Shown piece after piece: positions 5,962-9,533 of a stretch of 9,533 nt of DNA. The DNA is from Flavobacteriales bacterium UBA1694 (lineage in GTDB: Bacteria; Bacteroidota; Bacteroidia; Flavobacteriales; Weeksellaceae). The notes under the pieces were generated by a model that saw nothing but the letters and a program-made list of their open reading frames with translations, ran no database searches and was not told where the DNA came from. The translations under genes were made by a program, and so were the position numbers. Every line of letters begins with the position of its first letter. Position 1 is the first letter of the stretch. The DNA is taken from positions 49,671 through 59,203 of the forward strand of contig DCJS01000028.1 in NCBI GenBank assembly GCA_002319955.1, given 5' to 3'.

Positions 5962-7044
5962 CTAAATGCTTAAATCAATTTTTTCTTCAAGCTCCTCAGA
6001 GTCTTCTAAGATAAGTTCGTTCTCATCTTTACTAAATTCGTTATGATAGACCTGAATTAACAGCACTGTCATTGAGACGAGAATGGGACCAAACACCAGG
6101 CCCATAAACCCAAAAAGATTCAGACCCATAATGATTCCGAACACCGTATTTAGGGGGTGAATGTTTTCCAGTTTTCTAAGTAAAGTAAAGCGCAGAATAT
6201 TGTCTGTAAGCCCCACCGCAATTAAACTGTACACCAAAAGCCCTACGCCACTTGTACTGTTGCCATCGGCAATCATGAAAAGCCCTACGGGTAAGTACAC
6301 GATGGCAGCTCCGACAATTGGAATCATCGAGGCGATGGCTGTCAAGGCAAAAAGAAGGATAGGGCTCGGAGCGCCAAAAATAAAATACCCGATAAGGGCG
6401 ATAATGCCCTGCCCTATAGCCACCACGGGAATTCCTACGGCATTGGCTACGACAAGCTTTCTAAATTTCTCCCCTATTAAATCAATGTTTGCCCGTTTTA
6501 GCGGTACGGCATTGCGCACAATTCTTTCAAACCGTCGCGGTTGAGCGAGCATAAAGTAGAGCATGAAGAATAGCGAGGCAATGACCGAAAGGGTATTGAC
6601 GGTCCCACTAAGGGCTGAGGTCGAAAATTTAGCTGCGCTGGCTTTAATGCCCTCTAAATTGGACGTACTTAAAAAATCAAATTTGGTCTTAGACAGAACA
6701 TAATCATGAATTTTGTCTATAAAAAGATTAAATTTCTCAAGATAAACGGCCGAATCACCCAATTTTTCAATTAGCATGTCGCCTAATAAATAGAGCGGTA
6801 TGATTAAAACAATTAAAGAAAGTAGAATAATTAAAAAGGCAGACCACATGGGTTTCCACCCTCGTTTTTCCTGGAGGTGTAAATTGAATTCACGGCAGAC
6901 AATATACAGAGTCAGTGCCCCAAGAAGTGAGGGAATGAAAAGCGCAAGGTTATAGACGATTAAAGCCACTAAAGCCGTAATAATCAGAATTAAAAACACC
7001 TGCTTAATGCGAATTCCGCTAATGAATTGACTTTTTTTGTGCAT
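5962..7044 (-). CDS. AI-2E/PerM-family membrane permease
   Basis: This 360-aa protein is close to the usual family length (PF01594). It has a paired N-terminal hydrophobic region (about 14-50), a further segment (about 67-90), a soluble stretch (91-145), a segment at 149-167, and a C-terminal bundle (about 198-333). Family signatures are MIPIVGAAIVYLP (240-252), LTDNILRFTLLRK (279-291) and HPLNTVFGIIMGLNLFGFMG (296-315), followed by LVFGPIL. A highly acidic tail (339-357) ends the protein. Members have been linked to autoinducer-2 export (TqsA) or ion/proton antiport, so the name does not define the substrate. The gene lies 44 nt after the upstream membrane gene, with only a one-mismatch -7 box (TTAATTTG, 7059-7052), so it is probably co-transcribed. 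It is 4 nt from the DUF3820 gene. Confidence 0.9.
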   Translation of the reverse strand: MHKKSQFISGIRIKQVFLILIITALVALIVYNLALFIPSLLGALTLYIVCREFNLHLQEKRGWKPMWSAFLIILLSLIVLIIPLYLLGDMLIEKLGDSAVYLEKFNLFIDKIHDYVLSKTKFDFLSTSNLEGIKASAAKFSTSALSGTVNTLSVIASLFFMLYFMLAQPRRFERIVRNAVPLKRANIDLIGEKFRKLVVANAVGIPVVAIGQGIIALIGYFIFGAPSPILLFALTAIASMIPIVGAAIVYLPVGLFMIADGNSTSGVGLLVYSLIAVGLTDNILRFTLLRKLENIHPLNTVFGIIMGLNLFGFMGLVFGPILVSMTVLLIQVYHNEFSKDENELILEDSEELEEKIDLSI

Positions 7045-7088
7045 GATTTTTCAAATTAAATCGCCCAGATTCTTGGCCTTAGTAGAAA

Positions 7089-7820
7089 TTACTCACCAGT
7101 TAATTCGCGTGGTTTCCCTAAGTATGCGCAGTAGGCTGAGTACATAAGCACATAAATAAATGGTAGGGTAAATAAAATACCAATTCCACAAAAGATAAGT
7201 CCCGCAAAGCTAATAAGTGCGCCTAAGAGGGTTGCGCCTAGAAAAGTCCCATAATTACTCTTCGCAATCGAATAACTTTTCTTAATGGCCTGAATTGCGT
7301 TTGCATTTTCAAAAAGTAAAATTGGGTACCCTAGTAAAAATAGGGGAGCTACGAAAAGACCTGGGAAAAAACACAGTGCAAAGGCAATACCGATAAGTAT
7401 TGAAGAGAGGATTGAGTATAAGAATATATTTAAAAAATTCTGGCGGTAAGCGATAAACAGATCCTTGAACTGCAGGGGCTTATGACTGTCGTAACGGCTT
7501 GTGATGTAGACTAAACCTACAAAGAGTGGTGCTGCTAGCCAGCCAAAAAGACCTGAAAATCCATAATAGGACTTGACGCCTTCAATAGCAAGGAGATCTT
7601 TGGCGCTAAATTCATCGCCTGCTTTCACCATTTCAGTATACATTTCTTGTGAATCCACGCCAAAAATTGCTTGAAGAACGATACTACCAGCAATATAAAC
7701 GCCCATGGCGATTAGAGCATACCAAAAGACACCCTTATACATCTCGAAAGCGTGAGAAATTAAGCTACTTGTATTTCGCTCTGGAGTAGGTAACTGATTG
7801 ATTTCACTGAAATTTTCCAT
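7089..7820 (-). CDS. Multi-pass membrane protein of unknown function, copy B
   Basis: This 243-aa protein has five or six hydrophobic segments (about 30-52, 88-107, 128-150, 151-170, 191-215 and 216-233). A polar loop (54-85) separates the first two. A PLQFKDLFIAYRQ stretch (115-127) precedes the third. The C-terminal signature GIGILFTLPF...YSAYCAYLG resembles the DUF975/DUF2189-type membrane domains, a likeness from memory. It shares architecture and scattered residues with the adjacent 7885-8604 product: AF.Y/AFEMY near the N-terminus, KP...DLF.AY before a membrane segment, an L.FF/LLFE turn, and F.LPF...MY..Y at the end. The two are probably old paralogues. There is no signal peptide and no catalytic motif. 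Its own -7 box lies upstream, and it may head the permease operon. The function is unknown. Confidence 0.82.
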   Translation of the reverse strand: MENFSEINQLPTPERNTSSLISHAFEMYKGVFWYALIAMGVYIAGSIVLQAIFGVDSQEMYTEMVKAGDEFSAKDLLAIEGVKSYYGFSGLFGWLAAPLFVGLVYITSRYDSHKPLQFKDLFIAYRQNFLNIFLYSILSSILIGIAFALCFFPGLFVAPLFLLGYPILLFENANAIQAIKKSYSIAKSNYGTFLGATLLGALISFAGLIFCGIGILFTLPFIYVLMYSAYCAYLGKPRELTGE

Positions 7821-7837
7821 ACTTTAATGTTTAAAAT

Positions 7838-7845
7838 CAAAAATA
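7838..7845 (-). promoter_or_regulatory. Candidate -7 box (TATTTTTG) of membrane gene B
   Basis: Read leftward, 7845-7838 is TATTTTTG, a full TAnnTTTG match, with 17 bases before the ATG at 7820. No TTG stands at the expected upstream distance. The sequence GGCTATTTTTGA resembles GCCTATTTTTGC before the neighbouring paralogue. Confidence 0.38.
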
Positions 7846-7884
7846 GCCTATTTCTAGGAAATATCCGTTAATTAAATAAGAAAA

Positions 7885-8604
7885 TTATTGCACTTCGTTG
7901 AAAATCCTACGGTAAAGTGCGTAAATCATCGCATTCCAGAATGGGAATGTGAAAATAGCTCCTACGAGGGTTATAACCCCAAAGTATTTAAAAAGGAGCG
8001 CAACAAAACACCCTACTAAAATTTCAATAGGATACTTCTTTAGAGCTTTAAAGTTCAGTGGTATGGTCTGAAATAATTTCCGACTCTTAAAGAACATGAG
8101 GGGCGCCGTGAAAAGCGTGAGTAGGACCCAAACGAATCCTAAGATGATGGTGGGCACCGTGTAGAGGTAAATTAGAATCCAGAATAAAAAGTAGCTGGTG
8201 AAAATAAAGAAATTAATCCCCTGGTAACCTGCAAAGAAGTCTTGGATAATTGGCTTTTCGCCTTGGTCAAGTTTGCGGTAAATTTTGAAAAACCCCAAGT
8301 TTAAGGGATATAGGAATACCGCCGTGGCAATCATTATCCAGTAAAAGGTCATAAAATCAGGGAGTAAAATCATTTCTTGAACCCCTTTTTGGTAGGATTC
8401 AATGCTTTCCGAAAGTCGAGCTGAAAGCGATAGATAGTGGCTTAGAATCCCGTATTTAGCCGCGAAGTAATACCCTACGACAAAATAGATTGAGAACGTT
8501 ATTAGGCTAAATAAGACTTGGTATAAGAGCGTGCGGCTCCAATAGGAAAATGCTTGCTTTAGAATGGATTCAATCCCTGGCTTTTGCGGGTATAATTGCG
8601 GCAT
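7885..8604 (-). CDS. Multi-pass membrane protein of unknown function, copy A
   Basis: This 239-aa protein has hydrophobic segments at about 26-48, 84-107, 131-149, 151-172 and 193-230. A polar loop (50-82) follows the first. KPIIQDFFAGYQG (117-129) precedes the third, and GAIFTFPFWNAMIYALY (215-231) closes the protein. This order matches the product of the next gene (7089-7820), which has nearly the same length, so the two look like diverged neighbours from one duplication. Some Bacteroidota homologues of such proteins carry misleading enzyme names; nothing here supports an enzymatic role. The stop lies 64 nt before the next gene, which has its own -7 box. The gene is divergent from pabB across 47 bp with a good -7 box. 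The topology is a by-eye estimate. Confidence 0.82.
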   Translation of the reverse strand: MPQLYPQKPGIESILKQAFSYWSRTLLYQVLFSLITFSIYFVVGYYFAAKYGILSHYLSLSARLSESIESYQKGVQEMILLPDFMTFYWIMIATAVFLYPLNLGFFKIYRKLDQGEKPIIQDFFAGYQGINFFIFTSYFLFWILIYLYTVPTIILGFVWVLLTLFTAPLMFFKSRKLFQTIPLNFKALKKYPIEILVGCFVALLFKYFGVITLVGAIFTFPFWNAMIYALYRRIFNEVQ

Positions 8605-8614
8605 TTGAATTGTT

Positions 8615-8647
8615 TTTGCAAAAATAGGCTTAAATATTTTACTTTTG
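8615..8647 (+). promoter_or_regulatory. Bacteroidota-type promoter of pabB
   Basis: TTTG (8615-8618), 21 nt, then TACTTTTG (8640-8647) matches both elements of the -33/-7 consensus at proper spacing. This is the best promoter in the window. Only four bases separate the -7 box from the ATG at 8652, so transcription should begin at or within a few bases of that codon. Confidence 0.68.
8619..8626 (-). promoter_or_regulatory. Candidate -7 box (TATTTTTG) of membrane gene A
   Basis: Read leftward, 8626-8619 is TATTTTTG, a full TAnnTTTG match followed by C as in many promoters of the phylum, with 14 bases before the ATG at 8604. No TTG is seen at the usual distance. It directly abuts the -33 element of the opposed pabB promoter. 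Confidence 0.48.
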
Positions 8648-8651
8648 TGGT

Positions 8652-9533
8652 ATGAGCCAAGATTCTGCTGCGAAATTTGAGTACATGGATGCGCTTTCCC
8701 TTAAGAAAGAGCCGTTCTTCTTTATGGTCGATTTTGAAGTAAGTGAGCTTATCGTGCTTCCATGGGATAAGATTTTAGACCAGGGAATTCAATTTCATTT
8801 TCCCTCAAAACAAATAGAGCAAAAGCCTGCACACCAGTCCAGGAACCTCGGACTTACGGCTAAACCCCAACCTATTGAATCGTATAAGAAGGGGTTCGAT
8901 ATCGTCAAGTCCAATATAATGCTAGGGAATTCGTATTTAGCGAATTACACCTGTAGAACCCCTATAGAAACGCAGTCAAGTTTACTAGATTTTTACCAAG
9001 GCTCAAAAGCCAAGTACAAAGTTTACTATAAAGACCACTTCTGTTCATTCACCCCTGAAACGTTCGTTGAAATTCGGGAAGGTAGAATCCTCACCTATCC
9101 GATGAAGGGTACGATTGAGGCCTCGCTCAAAGATGCAGAAATGCGTCTTCGGGAAGATCCAAAGGAAAAGGCTGAGCATTACACAGTCGTGGATCTGTTG
9201 CGAAATGATTTAAGTCGGGTCTCGAATTTGGTTGAGGTGGATGAATTTCAACGCATTGACTACCTTAAGACGAGTCACAAAGACCTACTTACCATGAGCT
9301 CTCAAATTTCAGGAACTATAAAACCAGAATTTGACGCAAAGATTGGAAGTCTACTCAGAAGTCTACTCCCTGCTGGATCCATTTTGGGCGCGCCAAAGGA
9401 TAAAACCATGGAGATTGTCCGTCAGGCCGAGTTACAACCACGAGGCTGGTACACGGGCGTTGCTGGGGTGTTCGATGGGCGAGACCTTGAGTCTTGCGTT
9501 TTAATTCGGTTTATCGAGCAGGATAGGAACTCT
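8652..9533 (+). CDS. pabB: PabB, aminodeoxychorismate synthase component I (3' end missing)
   Basis: This open frame of 294 codons runs off the right edge. It belongs to the chorismate-binding family and makes 4-amino-4-deoxychorismate from chorismate and ammonia, the first step to p-aminobenzoate and folate. SFTPETFVEI (132-141) precedes TYPMKGT (148-154); Lys152 there is the PabB nucleophile, where anthranilate synthases have Ala, which argues for PabB over TrpE. VVDLLRNDLSRV (179-190), LPAGSILGAPK (239-249) and GWYTGVAGVFDGRDL (265-279) follow. About 30-40 C-terminal residues lie outside the window. The domain lacks the long N-terminal region of E. coli PabB, as is usual for the short Bacteroidota form. 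The start is uncertain: ATG 8652 is nearly at the predicted transcription start, whereas ATG 8685 (Met12) would give a leader of about 30 nt and an N-terminus closer to the family. No amidotransferase partner is visible here. Confidence 0.93.
   Translation, partial: MSQDSAAKFEYMDALSLKKEPFFFMVDFEVSELIVLPWDKILDQGIQFHFPSKQIEQKPAHQSRNLGLTAKPQPIESYKKGFDIVKSNIMLGNSYLANYTCRTPIETQSSLLDFYQGSKAKYKVYYKDHFCSFTPETFVEIREGRILTYPMKGTIEASLKDAEMRLREDPKEKAEHYTVVDLLRNDLSRVSNLVEVDEFQRIDYLKTSHKDLLTMSSQISGTIKPEFDAKIGSLLRSLLPAGSILGAPKDKTMEIVRQAELQPRGWYTGVAGVFDGRDLESCVLIRFIEQDRNS

Noticed and set aside
6161..6544. Open 127-codon frame on the + strand
   Set aside because: It is antisense to the conserved membrane region of the AI-2E-family gene, has no domain-like composition, and is a shadow of that gene's codon pattern.
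1..9533. Search for CRISPR arrays, insertion sequences, tRNA/rRNA genes, toxin-antitoxin pairs, phage or defence genes
   Set aside because: No regular direct repeats, transposase, terminal inverted repeats, tRNA-like cloverleaf or defence-type domains were seen by eye. All long open stretches are explained by conserved housekeeping or membrane genes.

Overview
The window reads as an ordinary chromosomal stretch of a Bacteroidota bacterium. Three lines of evidence support this. First, several gene starts are preceded by the phylum's TAnnTTTG -7 promoter box, in two cases with an upstream TTG/TTTG. Second, no start has a Shine-Dalgarno sequence at working distance. Third, the protein families and their sequence style are typical of the phylum: the TsaB C-terminus, S41 lipoprotein peptidases with an N-terminal helical domain, a PabB with YPMKGT, and a DUF3820 protein. 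A Cytophagales-like lineage is a guess only.

Layout. Bases 1-156 hold the 3' end of tsaB (+). Facing it is a lipoprotein of the PQQ-dependent sugar dehydrogenase family (199-1425, -), whose terminator is built into the last codons of tsaB. Next come a small unrecognised lipoprotein (1578-1958, -) and, divergent from it across 50 bp, a PDZ/S41 lipoprotein peptidase (2009-3595, +) closed by a strong terminator. uvrB (3727-5721, +) follows under its own promoter. Directly downstream of that promoter lies a palindrome, TTGAAC-N4-GTTCAA, that looks like a LexA-type operator or a 5' hairpin.

uvrB meets, with a 4-bp overlap of stop codons, a leftward block of four genes: two related multi-pass membrane proteins (7885-8604 and 7089-7820), an AI-2E/PerM-family permease (5962-7044) and a DUF3820 protein with a GTG start (5718-5957). 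The last two are 4 nt apart and look translationally coupled. At the right edge pabB (8652 to beyond the window, +) diverges from this block through a compact intergenic region with abutting opposed promoters.

The genes do not form one pathway. They cover tRNA modification, periplasmic sugar oxidation, envelope proteolysis, nucleotide excision repair, membrane functions and folate precursor synthesis. I found no mobile element, CRISPR array, RNA gene or phage feature, and no clearly new multi-gene system. The most notable points are the candidate SOS operator of uvrB, the promoter architecture at pabB, the tsaB/terminator overlap and the coupled permease-DUF3820 pair. No intergenic gap exceeds about 155 bases.
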